A stretch of DNA of 51,539 nt. Origin: a virus. A model generated the notes under the pieces. It saw only the letters and a list, made by a program, of their open reading frames with translations, did not search any database and was not told where the DNA came from. A program made the translations under genes and the position numbers. The stretch is taken from the IMG/VR virus record IMGVR_UViG_3300009413_000010, positions 1-51,539 of that record. One strand, 5' to 3'. Of the stretch, positions 19,401 through 27,762 are shown in pieces. The stretch's first letter is position 1, and each line of letters starts with the position of its first letter.

Positions 19401-22400
19401 CAGTCTCCTTTAATTCTTTAGCATGAGCTAGAAATTCATCTGACCCTAAGTCAATACCATTACGTTGTGCTGACTTAATTTCCTCGGCAATCTCTCTAGC
19501 AGCCGAAGGATTCAGATTAGCATACTCATGTACTCGCTCTCTTAAAGCTTTAAAATTTTCTGGGTCTCCGGATTTCGGGTCGAAATGCTGGAAATTTTCT
19601 TTTCGATGTTGAAAGTCTATTAACTCTCTAAAATGTTCTTTAGCCATTTCAGGACTCATTTTTTCACCATCATGTTCCTTAGCCCACTTATCTGGGTCTG
19701 GAAAGTTGTCCTCGAACTCAGCGACAGCCCTTATTTGATCGACTCCTCTAGCCCTATTCTGTTTTTCTTGCTTTTGTTGAGCTTCTTGGTTAGCTACTAA
19801 ATTAGTTTGAGCTTTTACAGCATCTGTAATATCTTTAAGAGTAAAGCCAACGGACGGATCATAATGCCTCTCAAGTTTTGTAGTGGCTCTGGTCATTGCA
19901 TCCTGATCAAGAACCTCGTCATCATCACCAATCAAATCAGGATTCTGTAATCGAGCTAATCGTTCCAAAGCCGCAGTACGATTCGGTTTATCTTTTTCTG
20001 TAGGCTTTGCTCCTGCAGATGCTGAGGAAGCAGTCCGAGCTTTCGGATCACGTACCTCTTTATTCCACATCTCCTTTATTTCTTTATCTGACATATCATC
20101 AGGATTATCTAGATGTTCATGGAAGTCTCCATGCATAACGTTCTTTAAGTCTTCTACCTGACGTTTTCGTGGTGAAAGATTTTTCCTTCTATATCTCTCG
20201 TGTATTTTCTGTGTAGCTTCTGCTGCTCTATCTGGTATCTTTCCCCAATCTTCGACCTCGGCACCAAAACCCGGTAGTCCTGCATGAGCTAGTCTAGGGT
20301 CTTCTTCTTCCGCTTGCTCCATTGCAACATGTGCCTGAACGAACTGATTCCTAACCTCCTCATTCTCCTTAAGAGCTATCTCCAGTTCACCAAATTTATC
20401 TGGGTCTGTCAAGACTTCTCTAAATGTGTTCATAACATCACTTGATGTCATTGCATCTACGTCATGTCCTAGATGAGCTAAAAGCGGTTTTATTTGATCA
20501 CTAACTTTACTAGGAATATGGATTTCCTCATCCAAATTGGCTCTTCGTTGCCTAGCTTTTACTCCTTTCTTTGCCACAGCGTCAGCCGCAGAAGTAGGTT
20601 CAGGTGTAGACATAGGCTCAAAACCCATATCTTCAAACAGAGGTAGCTGTTTCCCATAATCTGGAGGAGTTTCAGCAATGTCTGGATAATCAGTTGCTAC
20701 AGTTTCATTTATTGAGTTATGAATTTTTTCGCCAGCGTCAGCAACCTTAATCTCATCAGATTCTATACCACTCTTAACCTCCTTAAGTTTTTCTTCGGTA
20801 ATTTTCTTTGCTGTATCAGGATTCATTCCTTTATTTTCAAGTATGCTTTGTTCAATTTGTTGTATACCACCAAGTCCTGCAATAAACTCTCCGTGGTCGC
20901 TCGAAAAATCATTACCAATTCGACTAGTAAGAAGTCTATTCCTAACCATCTCTCCATTTACTACAGAAAGATCGGGTGCTTGATTAGGCTCTACAGGAAC
21001 TCCATTATCTGTCAGAGCTTCTCCAGTACGATCATTATGCGTTTTTTCTAATGTAGGAAGACCTTTCGCTACAGCAACCTTATTCATGTCATCTATTAGA
21101 TGATTAAGGAACGTACCACTGTTACCTATACCTACAATATTACCCTCTTTATCTCTGAAGTTCATTCCACGACGCCTATTAAACTTTGTAGCAATCGTGT
21201 CTTTATGTTTTTCAAAATGATCAACTGCTTCGTTAACCATTGGCCCAATTTGTTCAAAGAAGGCTTTACCCATTTCTGTAGGATTACCATCTTTATCTGT
21301 CAGCCCACGCTCACAAGCCACTCTTTTTGCAAAACCACTTTTCAACAGCGTTTTAGCTATGGCCTCTACCTCTGGAGAGATATTTTCTGCTGCTTCTAAC
21401 ACTTCTGGTTCTGGTGTGTCGCCTGACTCTTCTGCCTTTTTTGCATCAGCATCTGCTTCAGGAGTTTCTACAACAGGAGTTTCAACCACAGGAGTTTCTA
21501 CAACAAGTGGTTTATTTATTACAGTACCAAGCTCTGGTTCCATTATGTCTATATGTTGCCCGACTTTTTCTCCAGTAGGTTTACCATCCTTATCAAGGAT
21601 ATCCATATTTCTTATTTCACTAAAATGTTCATGATGTGGATGACCTGACTCTTTAAGATGCGTTATATAGTCCTGAGCTTGCGCCACAGTGCCTACATAT
21701 TCACCATCTTTCGGTTCGTTTCCTTGCGAGTCAATGTATTTGCCTTTTATCTTACTATATTCATTTCCATCCCTATCTACCCACGTACCTTTTATGACCT
21801 TACCTTTGTCATTCTTCTTACTTTCAAGCATGGGCGTTCCCATAGGGTCAAAAAGTTGCTCCCTACCTTTTCCAAGTTTACCTAAAAGAGCTTCTAAACC
21901 AGTATCAGAAATCGTTCTAGAAAGCTCTTCTTTAGCCTTGTCTGACAGTTGTTTCTTTGGGTCTTCTGGCTCAAGTGGGCCTTCAATAGTAGCTGGTGTC
22001 TTTTCCCCTGCAGATGATTCAGCCGCAGCGGCCCTCTCTGCATCCGCAGCGGCCCCCTCTGCAGCCGCAGCGACCCCCTCTCTCTTAATGGCAGCATCAA
22101 TGTCGCCTCTTTTCCAAGTTGGGTTTTCATCAAGGTGATTAAGCAGCGTATTTTTCATATTATCTGACATTTCAGTTATATTTTCTTGAGTATATCCAGC
22201 AGCCCTAAGCCGCCTGTCTCCACTTTTTTGTCGGCTGACCACCTGTTCAATGTCATTTCTGCTATGAGAAATATCTTCCGAACTTATCTTAACCCTAGCT
22301 ACTAACTCATCATCAGACATACCCTCTAACTCGGAAAGTCTATACCCACCTCCATACAAGCTGCTCAATCTGGTTATAACCGTTGCTTTATTATAGGCAG

Positions 22401-23808
22401 GGTCAATCTCTTTTAATCTAGCATCAAGAGCAGATTCAGGTTTAGCCTCAGTTACCACTGCTTCTTCTGCTTCTTCTTGTGCTGTTTTAACAGTTTTTGC
22501 AAGTGTTTCCTGTAAATATTGCCTATATTTCTCTTGGTCAAGCAAGCCATCCGTTTGAAGCCCTTTCATCTTTGCTATTTTACCGATTTGATTTCTATCA
22601 AACCCTTTAGCTACCAGTGCAGCCTCTAATTGAGTGGTATTAAGCTCCGCAATCTCCTCCAAAGTCTGGATTTGAGGAAGTGTAATATCTGCCTCCTCTT
22701 CATCCTCAGTCCCCTCTTGTCCACTAGCCACATCTAGAGGCTCAATATCCGTTGACTCTGATGTCGTGTGGTCAACAAGTTCTTCCGTAGCAGATTTAGG
22801 TTTAGCTTTCGTTGGTGTTTTCTTAGCATCCGTTCTCGGTTTAGTCTTTTTCTTAGGCGTAACTTCAGGTTGAGTAGACTCCTGCTCTGTAGGGGATGTG
22901 TCCGTATCCACCCTAGCTTGAGTTCCTACATCTAATAAATCATTATGATTATCTATATTTCCTATTTTATGAGGATAATAGAAAGGGTCTCCTTGTTTAC
23001 GGACAGAAGGGTCTACATTAATAGTAATATTACTCGTTGATCCTCTGGATTGGCCCTTCTCATTAATGCCATCAAGTTCTACATTATAACCATTGAGACG
23101 ATTTACTTTAAATAAGTCACCTTGTTCATTTCGTACAAGGCTTCCAAGCTTCAAATCAGTATTATACTTATTACCACTTTCCCATTTTATTGGGAATATA
23201 CTTTTTACCCCATCTTTTTTCTTAGATGTAACTTTCTCTGGAACATCAGATGTGGCGGTCTTAGGCTTAGCCGCAGGTTTAAACATGGCTGGATGCGATT
23301 TAGCCGTAGGTCGCTCCTCTCCAGCTATTCGTGCATCGTCACTTACTGCCATCCTATCTGGGATAATACTTGCTATATCCTTAAGACTTATTTCCAGAAT
23401 AGGTTTACCCGAAGAAGTCGCCATAGGTGGATGATCTTTACGAAGTTGCTCTATAACTGCGTTTGAATAGTTCCTGTCTAGAAGATATTGTAAAGCATCC
23501 TCGTGGAAATGTTGTGGTTCTTTCGCCTTTTCCAATAATATATCTGTATCAGGCGAAGCCTCCGGCAGGTTCACAAAAGCGGCAAGCTTATTTACAGCAG
23601 ACTGAGAGCCACCATTGTTGGAATATCCATTAGAAAAATGACCATTAGTCTTAACAAAACCCATCTCCAACGCTTCAGCATTATTTTCACTCTGTTGAAT
23701 ACGTTGTCGAGCCATATTCAAAACATATTCATCTTTGGATATTTTAGCTGGTGGAACGATATCTGGATCATCCATAAGACTATTATAAATGTCTGTAAGT
23801 CGCGACAT
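16477..23808 (-). CDS. giant hydrophilic coiled-coil protein (2,443 aa)
   Basis: One of the largest genes in the window (7.3 kb). The longer frame begins at 23853, but TTTAGGAGATACT just before ATG-TCG-CGA at 23808 marks the likely start (MSRLTDIYN). Almost no hydrophobic segments. Residues ~60-450 are low-complexity with Lys/Thr/Glu linkers; VVETP is repeated three times near residue ~790; from ~1,550 to ~2,090 there are long Gln/Glu/Lys/Ala helices. The C-terminus is basic and Arg-rich. It could be a virion-internal or ejected protein, or a very long tape-measure-like rod (~365 nm if fully helical at 1.5 angstrom per residue), yet it lies far from the tail chaperones. Function unknown. Confidence 0.8.
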   Translation of the reverse strand: MSRLTDIYNSLMDDPDIVPPAKISKDEYVLNMARQRIQQSENNAEALEMGFVKTNGHFSNGYSNNGGSQSAVNKLAAFVNLPEASPDTDILLEKAKEPQHFHEDALQYLLDRNYSNAVIEQLRKDHPPMATSSGKPILEISLKDIASIIPDRMAVSDDARIAGEERPTAKSHPAMFKPAAKPKTATSDVPEKVTSKKKDGVKSIFPIKWESGNKYNTDLKLGSLVRNEQGDLFKVNRLNGYNVELDGINEKGQSRGSTSNITINVDPSVRKQGDPFYYPHKIGNIDNHNDLLDVGTQARVDTDTSPTEQESTQPEVTPKKKTKPRTDAKKTPTKAKPKSATEELVDHTTSESTDIEPLDVASGQEGTEDEEEADITLPQIQTLEEIAELNTTQLEAALVAKGFDRNQIGKIAKMKGLQTDGLLDQEKYRQYLQETLAKTVKTAQEEAEEAVVTEAKPESALDARLKEIDPAYNKATVITRLSSLYGGGYRLSELEGMSDDELVARVKISSEDISHSRNDIEQVVSRQKSGDRRLRAAGYTQENITEMSDNMKNTLLNHLDENPTWKRGDIDAAIKREGVAAAAEGAAADAERAAAAESSAGEKTPATIEGPLEPEDPKKQLSDKAKEELSRTISDTGLEALLGKLGKGREQLFDPMGTPMLESKKNDKGKVIKGTWVDRDGNEYSKIKGKYIDSQGNEPKDGEYVGTVAQAQDYITHLKESGHPHHEHFSEIRNMDILDKDGKPTGEKVGQHIDIMEPELGTVINKPLVVETPVVETPVVETPEADADAKKAEESGDTPEPEVLEAAENISPEVEAIAKTLLKSGFAKRVACERGLTDKDGNPTEMGKAFFEQIGPMVNEAVDHFEKHKDTIATKFNRRRGMNFRDKEGNIVGIGNSGTFLNHLIDDMNKVAVAKGLPTLEKTHNDRTGEALTDNGVPVEPNQAPDLSVVNGEMVRNRLLTSRIGNDFSSDHGEFIAGLGGIQQIEQSILENKGMNPDTAKKITEEKLKEVKSGIESDEIKVADAGEKIHNSINETVATDYPDIAETPPDYGKQLPLFEDMGFEPMSTPEPTSAADAVAKKGVKARQRRANLDEEIHIPSKVSDQIKPLLAHLGHDVDAMTSSDVMNTFREVLTDPDKFGELEIALKENEEVRNQFVQAHVAMEQAEEEDPRLAHAGLPGFGAEVEDWGKIPDRAAEATQKIHERYRRKNLSPRKRQVEDLKNVMHGDFHEHLDNPDDMSDKEIKEMWNKEVRDPKARTASSASAGAKPTEKDKPNRTAALERLARLQNPDLIGDDDEVLDQDAMTRATTKLERHYDPSVGFTLKDITDAVKAQTNLVANQEAQQKQEKQNRARGVDQIRAVAEFEDNFPDPDKWAKEHDGEKMSPEMAKEHFRELIDFQHRKENFQHFDPKSGDPENFKALRERVHEYANLNPSAAREIAEEIKSAQRNGIDLGSDEFLAHAKELKETVERDERTAFAKANHKNEKLAHALENGNFSRGYDKDGNDGHRGLDHNGDPEHDTSEIKHEDAKAPLVHAVDENGYPDDKLQQLVNEIHDAELAIPKGDREHHEAESSLRAAHEAAKVDEHKKTTDAHTANTAGRDRNYDENDAKFDADIENSHQRQRDANYARVSGEGDRQKVLLDNHKKLINEAVDAHERQLAQHDGKIKKKQDEYNAYHQDIDKANKQHKKNVGDASADRMNAIYEAEQKAKKARSTANDQLNSILAEQIKQHNEEVEQHNQQGMDIVVNADASFADLAKQQTGQLANLRNKLSKTSEQFYQKQQDDSNVAAARGASPEYLGNLTQQHKQEAAEFDRGSQQQVADLHQSHQTEIEKHANNLGQEGKEWTQAGTDLLLNQAEERQKLTDDGHARMERIDAAVAHTDATARKTENDAINQSRDIRNKSLQEVADAAGLEAFIEDDGDATRFADQMRQEQSSHETDSAIIREQIQTDHGDYVESKRRGFKSEQGKMFAQATRAGDASNEEFEKEREGHIVRRQRENLYVTNDFEILRDKIDNLHGKLKRDAKKNFNVQKKRLGTDKKVSDQAALERKERAHATLDEYLKDDPEKLAAIKKNPQLGEHQDKVQQAHEEAGSGPTGEKDAKGEDKKPEKTRMVKDPKTEEMKKQYWIPGRGKGWVDEDTYRASHGQNAAAAKNNKLVIYPQGHFDAGHGQEGDEDYRPMSPPMAGHGANMFSIHTPDHPDAGLHDDELDHEGVMGSHLGNQPGITDHENFTANGAPFEVDLDSVGLRGMAEAAGKGKGQARDPESKREKIGRQFGGVEAQRRAGTGEFAAYGQAAKAVGRKFTGALDYVNSLRGEQGQRQSAVQQFASRMGSGDGGDIGQHVANALRGARQRGRKALGGVYSGGFAPKNERQAKAKVELWRRLPGFLREIYSLRNQEHARQLDHIRDIEDRNERKSSMDQWREWSKGIHSEIESRPKM

Positions 23809-23850
23809 AGTATCTCCTAAACATAGATCAGCTATATGCTGAATCAACAG

Positions 23851-23872
23851 CACTACTATATTATACTACTTT
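23851..23872 (-). promoter_or_regulatory. late-type promoter before the giant gene
   Basis: The minus strand reads AGTAGTATAATATAGTAG with TATAAT at 23865-23860, ~50 bases upstream of the chosen ATG at 23808. If the start were at 23853 it would fall inside the promoter, which supports the downstream start. Confidence 0.55.
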
Positions 23873-24158
23873 AATTAGGTATTTTATTAAGAACTTTTAT
23901 CGCCTTATCCCGTGTATCGAGGCGTGAACCCATGGTATTTTTTAACCAATCAGCGGGAGGAACCTTCTTGTTCATTAAGGCGTGGTACATCTTGATGTTT
24001 GTACAACCATCCCAATAACCAATATCATACCCCTTTTCATAACCCTGCTCAATTAAAACCCTATGTAAAAAGTAAGCTTTACCCAATAATAAACGAAGTA
24101 AAATATTTGCAACCATTGATCCCGCAAAAAAGATTAGAAACCATTCCCATGTACTCAT
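23871..24158 (-). CDS. small membrane-anchored protein (95 aa)
   Basis: Residues 5-26 (EWFLIFFAGSMVANILLRLL) form one N-terminal membrane segment, followed by a soluble region with EQGYEKGYDIGYWDG. Preceded by AAGGAGG. It could be a holin-like or superinfection factor but has no recognised family. Confidence 0.55.
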   Translation of the reverse strand: MSTWEWFLIFFAGSMVANILLRLLLGKAYFLHRVLIEQGYEKGYDIGYWDGCTNIKMYHALMNKKVPPADWLKNTMGSRLDTRDKAIKVLNKIPN

Positions 24159-24170
24159 ATATAACCTCCT

Positions 24171-24449
24171 TTAAACGCCAGTGTCATCAATAATTAATGG
24201 ATGATAGGAATCATAAGAAACTATACCTTTATATACATGAGAATCAGCGTATTCTACTGCGTCCTCTTCTGACAGCCCCTTATTATTAATAAGAAGTTCT
24301 GTATACTTAACATACGAGTATATTCCTAATGATGCCCCATATTGAGTTCTATAAATGCCGATTAAAGCATCATCCATATCCTCATACAGAATACCACCAT
24401 TTTCCTCGTCTGTCAAAACTTCTCTGATCCTACTACCTTTACTCATCAT
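24171..24449 (-). CDS. hypothetical protein (92 aa), first gene of the leftward late block
   Basis: Acidic alpha/beta protein (REVLTDEENGGILYEDMDDA). Preceded by AAAGGATAGATT and a late-type promoter at 24484-24479. Two ATG codons are adjacent, so the start could be three bases downstream. No family recognised. Confidence 0.55.
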   Translation of the reverse strand: MMSKGSRIREVLTDEENGGILYEDMDDALIGIYRTQYGASLGIYSYVKYTELLINNKGLSEEDAVEYADSHVYKGIVSYDSYHPLIIDDTGV

Positions 24450-24469
24450 AATCTATCCTTTCGCAAGAT

Positions 24470-24492
24470 TCTTACTACATTATACTCTTCAA
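24470..24492 (-). promoter_or_regulatory. late-type promoter opening the leftward late block
   Basis: The minus strand reads GAGTATAATGTAGTAAG with TATAAT at 24484-24479. It lies 30-35 bases before the ATG at 24449, at the edge of the divergent non-coding region. Confidence 0.5.
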
Positions 24493-24606
24493 ATAGGGTT
24501 TTATTTTATAATTACAAAAATTTAGCTAGGACGTTTTGAAAAAATAGTCTTGGTAAATAGTACCCTAGATTAATGGTTACCTACAAGGAAACATAATAGT
24601 ATAACC

Positions 24607-24652
24607 GGGGGGTCTATATAAAGGAACAAGCTAACTTTTTAAGACACCCCCC
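24607..24652. other. G-tract/C-tract inverted repeat
   Basis: GGGGGGTCT at 24607 and AGACACCCCCC ending at 24652 can pair with a two-base bulge, with a ~27-base A/T-rich loop between. It could be a terminator-like or barrier structure between the late block and the repeat array. There is no clear U-run. Confidence 0.4.
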
Positions 24653-24679
24653 TTCATCGTAATAGATTATAATATATTA

Positions 24680-24795
24680 TTAAACGAATAAGTTTTTTAG
24701 TTATTTAATTAGTTACTTACTTATTATTAATTAGTTAGTTATTAGTTAGAAAGAAATAATTATTAGTTGAAACTATAACTAGTTAAAGTTATTTA
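24680..24795. repeat. AT-rich TTAGTTA short-repeat tract
   Basis: About 110 bases almost free of G and C, built from irregular repeats of TTAGTTA, TTAATTAG and TTATTAG. Such tracts often mark DNA-unwinding elements at replication origins; here it adjoins the tandem array in the divergent region. The origin role is inference. Confidence 0.45.
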
Positions 24796-24845
24796 ATCGT
24801 CTAGACCCACGGGGGTATATTTACAGGCTTGAGTCAGTTTTAGAG

Positions 24846-26245
24846 GTTGACTTGAAACCAGTTCACCCCCACCCCCTTCAAGAGGGTGTTGTGGACAGGG
24901 AGCCTGTGGAGGGTCAGGGCCAGCTAGAGAGCCTAGCCTAGAGGTGCTGCTGGCAGAGTGAGGGCTGACTAGCCTGTCAGGTAGAGGTGTCAGGCAGGTA
25001 GCTAGGCTGCTGTGGGTGTGCTGTGTAGGGTGTGTAGGCAGTGTGTAGAGCATGTAGACAGAGTGTAGAGCCTTGAGTGCAGAGTGTGGTGTGTAGAGGT
25101 GTCTGTGAGGCTGCTGAGAGGCAGGGCAGTGAAACCGAAATAGCTAAGATAAGACGAGTCTAGGCCAAGTTGACAAGAGCTAGGAGCTTGGTGTACACTG
25201 TAGAGATTAAGCTATGTCAGCTACAAGTAAGTAGGCTAGTGACTAGTGGACACAGGAGATGTGGGTGTAGGCGTGTACATCTACAGCAGGGTCACGGTCA
25301 CAGACATCAGGGTCTCAGTGTGTAGAGACTGAGGCTGACTGTCTAGCTAGGTGGACACAGAGGCTAGCTGTCAGGTGGTCAGGCATGGTCGTCTAGAGCG
25401 TCAACTTGAAACCGAAATAGAGTTAGTAAAGATAAGAACAGCCCAGCGTAGGACTAGCTACAGGAGGGTACAGGAGCCTGAGAGCTATCTACAGATAGCC
25501 TAGAGAGTGGCTAGGACGAGCTACAGAGACTACAGAGATCGGTGGGAGCTAGACAGATAGCCAGAGGTCACTAGAGAGTCTAGGCACAGGAGGTAGAGAG
25601 TCTAGAGCCTAGCAAGCTAGATAGCTAGAGAGTCTAGGAGCATGGTGACCAGAGTGTACAAGAGATGTCAGCTAGAGTGACTGACTTGAAATGAAATAGG
25701 ATTAACTAGCTATGTATATAAGGTAAGGTAATAGATAAGTTAAGTAAAGTCTAGGCTAGATAACTAGTTATAGAGACTAGAGACAGACTAGGATAAGATG
25801 TAGAGACCACAGGGATCAGAGAATAAGTATGTACATAGACAGAATTTTACTAGAGTATATAAGTAAGAGGTGTGGAGAGTGTAGACTAAGCAGCTAGACA
25901 AGTAGCTAAGAGACTAGACACACCATGTCCAGTAAGCATGGTGGTGGTGCTGAGAGGGCTGGACTTGAAACGAAATGAGATTAACTATCTATATATATAA
26001 GTTAAAGTAATAAGTAAACTACGTAAAATCTAGACTATAGAACTAGTTATAAAGATTCGTAAAAGCTTAGTACAGGCTACAGAAGTTGCAGGAATCAGAA
26101 GAGTTAAACAGGTTAGTAAAATCTATTAGAAGGTTTAAGTAAGAGCAACACAAAGATGTAGGATGCAGCAGCTAAATAAGTAAACTACATCTAGAAATAT
26201 ACTAATCTGTGTGATCAGACAGGCTCAGTTAGAGAGGTTGATTTG
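24846..26245. repeat. diverged tandem array, about five units of ~275 bp
   Basis: A motif close to TTGAAACCGAAATAG recurs near 24850, 25132, 25405, 25685, 25965 and (partial) 26233, a spacing of about 270-285 bp. The units at 25685 and 25965 align along much of their length (shared GATTAACTA, TATATATAAG, CTAGTTATA, GGAATCAG). Earlier units share mainly the head motif. All frames are closed by frequent TAG codons, so the array is non-coding. GC content falls strongly from the first unit to the last, and CTAG and TAG are extremely frequent. Function unknown: origin iterons, packaging site or repeated RNA are all possible. Confidence 0.65.
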
Positions 26246-26271
26246 AAACGGTATAAAGAAAGGATACCCTG

Positions 26272-26604
26272 ATGACAACTGATATATCTAAACAGGATAG
26301 AGACGCTACAGCCAGCGCTGTATACTGTATAGAAACTAACAAAAATATAGATCGTTTAGTACATGACATGCTACATTCATGTAAAACAGTAGAAGAATAT
26401 ACTGAAAAACTTAGTGGCTTACTTAAAATATTTTGGGGAAAAACTACGCCAGAAAAAAAGAATCTGGATGATGTAAACTGGCTAGAAGTAATGGTACAGA
26501 TAATACCAACAAAATGCTTGATATCTATATTTAAACAATCTATATTAAAACTAGAAGGAAAGGAAAACGACAATGAAGAAACAGAAAACCCATGTGGCAG
26601 ATAA
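26272..26604 (+). CDS. hypothetical early protein (110 aa)
   Basis: First rightward gene after the array, preceded by AAAGGATACCCTG. Predicted mostly helical; NWLEVMVQIIPTKCLISIF is hydrophobic. Its last 32 bases overlap the next gene. AT-rich like the following genes. Function not recognised. Confidence 0.6.
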   Translation: MTTDISKQDRDATASAVYCIETNKNIDRLVHDMLHSCKTVEEYTEKLSGLLKIFWGKTTPEKKNLDDVNWLEVMVQIIPTKCLISIFKQSILKLEGKENDNEETENPCGR

Positions 26605-26863
26605 AAAACAATATAAATATTATTTAATTAATGAAATAGAAAGTTTACAAAATGAAAACACTAAACTATTAAAACAACTAAATATCTTACAAACAAAATA
26701 TAACAAAATTATAGAGGTACAAGAAACAGAAGATTGTTATACATGTGTATGTGGACAAGTAGCGCAATGTAATTGTAAACATTTAGGATATTTAAAACAG
26801 AGGCTAATTCTAATTGATACAGAAAAACTTGATAGTATGTGGAGCATTGAAAATGAAATGTAA
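26573..26863 (+). CDS. hypothetical coiled-coil protein with Cys cluster (96 aa)
   Basis: Basic start, then a heptad helix (INEIESLQNENTKLLKQL), followed by a Cys cluster (CYTCVCGQVAQCNCKH) that may bind metal. Ribosome site AAGGAAAACGAC. Overlaps both neighbours by tens of bases, so translation is coupled. No family recognised. Confidence 0.6.
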   Translation: MKKQKTHVADKKQYKYYLINEIESLQNENTKLLKQLNILQTKYNKIIEVQETEDCYTCVCGQVAQCNCKHLGYLKQRLILIDTEKLDSMWSIENEM

Positions 26864-27041
26864 TAAATGTAATGAAGAAATATTAAACAATTGGGCGATA
26901 ACTTTAAAACGAGTTTTTAATTCAAATGGAACAGAAGATTTTATAGCTTATCATTCAATATGCAACCCGAAAAATACAGCAAAACCAAATTGGTTAAAAC
27001 AACTATATTTTTTGATACGTTACGGTGGAGATTTGAAATAG
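26853..27041 (+). CDS. small zinc-ribbon-like protein (62 aa)
   Basis: The ATG at 26853 overlaps the previous gene's end and gives MKCNKCNEEILNNW, with an N-terminal CxxC and a later HSIC. This is the usual form of short phage zinc-binding proteins, so I prefer it to an upstream ATG at 26814. Function unknown. Confidence 0.55.
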   Translation: MKCNKCNEEILNNWAITLKRVFNSNGTEDFIAYHSICNPKNTAKPNWLKQLYFLIRYGGDLK

Positions 27042-27043
27042 TA

Positions 27044-27106
27044 ATGAAAGCTGAAAATTTAGTAAAAGAAATAACAAAAATAGTATTAAAAGCTGGGCTG
27101 GAGTGA
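27044..27106 (+). CDS. possible 20-aa peptide
   Basis: MKAENLVKEITKIVLKAGLE, a short amphipathic helix, starts three bases after the preceding stop with no clear ribosome site of its own. It could be translated by reinitiation. Weakly supported. Confidence 0.25.
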   Translation: MKAENLVKEITKIVLKAGLE

Positions 27107-27112
27107 AATAAA

Positions 27113-27187
27113 ATGGTAGAAATATTATTAACAGGAATCTTTATTGGATCAATAGGATTAATAGTTTGGAGTATACTAACAGACTGA
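27113..27187 (+). CDS. possible 24-aa single-span membrane peptide
   Basis: MVEILLTGIFIGSIGLIVW followed by SILTD would span a membrane once. It continues the same compact rightward series, six bases after the previous small frame. TGGAGTGAAATAAA upstream offers a plausible ribosome site. Small toxins or lysis regulators look like this, but no family is recognised. Confidence 0.35.
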   Translation: MVEILLTGIFIGSIGLIVWSILTD

Positions 27188-27245
27188 AATGAAATAACCT
27201 AGTCAGAAACGGTTAGAATATTTTATATACTTATTTATATATATT

Positions 27246-27268
27246 TAGACATAATAATTATCAACTCC
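27246..27268. promoter_or_regulatory. operator-like palindromic site (single)
   Basis: TTAGACATAATAATTATCAA followed by CTCC lies ~20 bases upstream of the first rightward promoter of this region. It matches the right-hand element of the cassettes at 27.9, 28.4 and 29.0 kb. Confidence 0.55.
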
Positions 27269-27288
27269 CAAAATCTTCATAGAGGCTA

Positions 27289-27316
27289 TTGACACTACAT
27301 GTCATTCTGCTATACT
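27289..27316 (+). promoter_or_regulatory. sigma70-type promoter (TTGACA, 16 nt, TATACT)
   Basis: TTGACA at 27289-27294 and TATACT at 27311-27316. An operator-like site lies just upstream. Transcription would start near 27324. Confidence 0.7.
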
Positions 27317-27354
27317 CCTTGTGTAGGGGATGACACCTCTAACATTACAAAGGA

Positions 27355-27368
27355 CAGCCGAAAGGCTG
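27355..27368 (+). other. leader hairpin with GAAA tetraloop
   Basis: CAGCC-GAAA-GGCTG forms a five-bp stem with a GNRA loop ~30 bases after the transcription start and 12 bases before the chosen ATG. Its position in the leader supports the start at 27381. It may protect the 5' end of the mRNA. Confidence 0.5.
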
Positions 27369-27380
27369 AGAGTGAACAAA

Positions 27381-27725
27381 ATGGGATTTTGGGATAACAT
27401 CACCCTCCTGCGAGCTAACGTCGTCGAAGGAAAAAGTGCAATAGCTAACGATAGCGCTGACCAAGTAGATCGAAATGTCGATAAGACTCAGGACGATATC
27501 ATTAGGGCGGAATTTGAAGCATCAGTCAGGAATCTACCCAAAGATAAAATCTCGGATTCAAACGGAAATTGCGAAACTTGTGGCTCATATGCTGAGGGAT
27601 TAGGAAATGGAATTTGTGCCAAGTGTTGGGATTATGTGGTAAACTTCTCATCCGCTAACAGCAAAATTTGGCCTGATGCCACCCAGTACGAAACCATTTA
27701 CCAAGCGAGGTTAAACCTAGGCTAG
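27381..27725 (+). CDS. early zinc-ribbon protein (114 aa)
   Basis: The frame is open from 27330, but the promoter and the GAAA hairpin put that ATG in the leader; MGFWDNITLLRANV at 27381 is the likelier start. Residues ~65-85 carry CETC, then CAKC (CxxC, 12 residues, CxxC), a zinc ribbon. The N-terminal FWDNI resembles the 157-aa protein read leftward from 30357 (MSSFWDNILKS). Single-gene unit with its own promoter. Function unknown. Confidence 0.65.
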   Translation: MGFWDNITLLRANVVEGKSAIANDSADQVDRNVDKTQDDIIRAEFEASVRNLPKDKISDSNGNCETCGSYAEGLGNGICAKCWDYVVNFSSANSKIWPDATQYETIYQARLNLG

Positions 27726-27738
27726 TCATAAAACACCT

Positions 27739-27759
27739 GAGCAAGTGTATAAACTGCTC
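27739..27759 (+). other. bulged hairpin, family member 1
   Basis: GAGCA, bulged A, GT, six-base loop GTATAA, AC, TGCTC. It begins 14 bases after a stop codon. See the copies at 28322, 28829, 36738 and 42567. Confidence 0.6.
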
Positions 27760-27762
27760 AAA

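Noticed and set aside
16477-23808. Giant protein as the main tape measure
   Set aside because: It is far from the chaperone frames and lacks hydrophobic segments; the 507-aa protein fits better. It stays an alternative.
24793-25053. 86-codon leftward frame in the repeat array
   Set aside because: Pro/Ser/Thr/His-rich low-complexity translation of repeated DNA; no ribosome site and the array is otherwise closed in all frames.
24846-26245. Tandem array as a CRISPR or integron
   Set aside because: Units of ~275 bp diverge along their whole length; there are no short identical repeats, and no integrase or cas gene.
26229-26573. 114-codon leftward frame opposite the first early gene
   Set aside because: It covers the rightward gene, which has a ribosome site and overlaps its follower in normal operon fashion.
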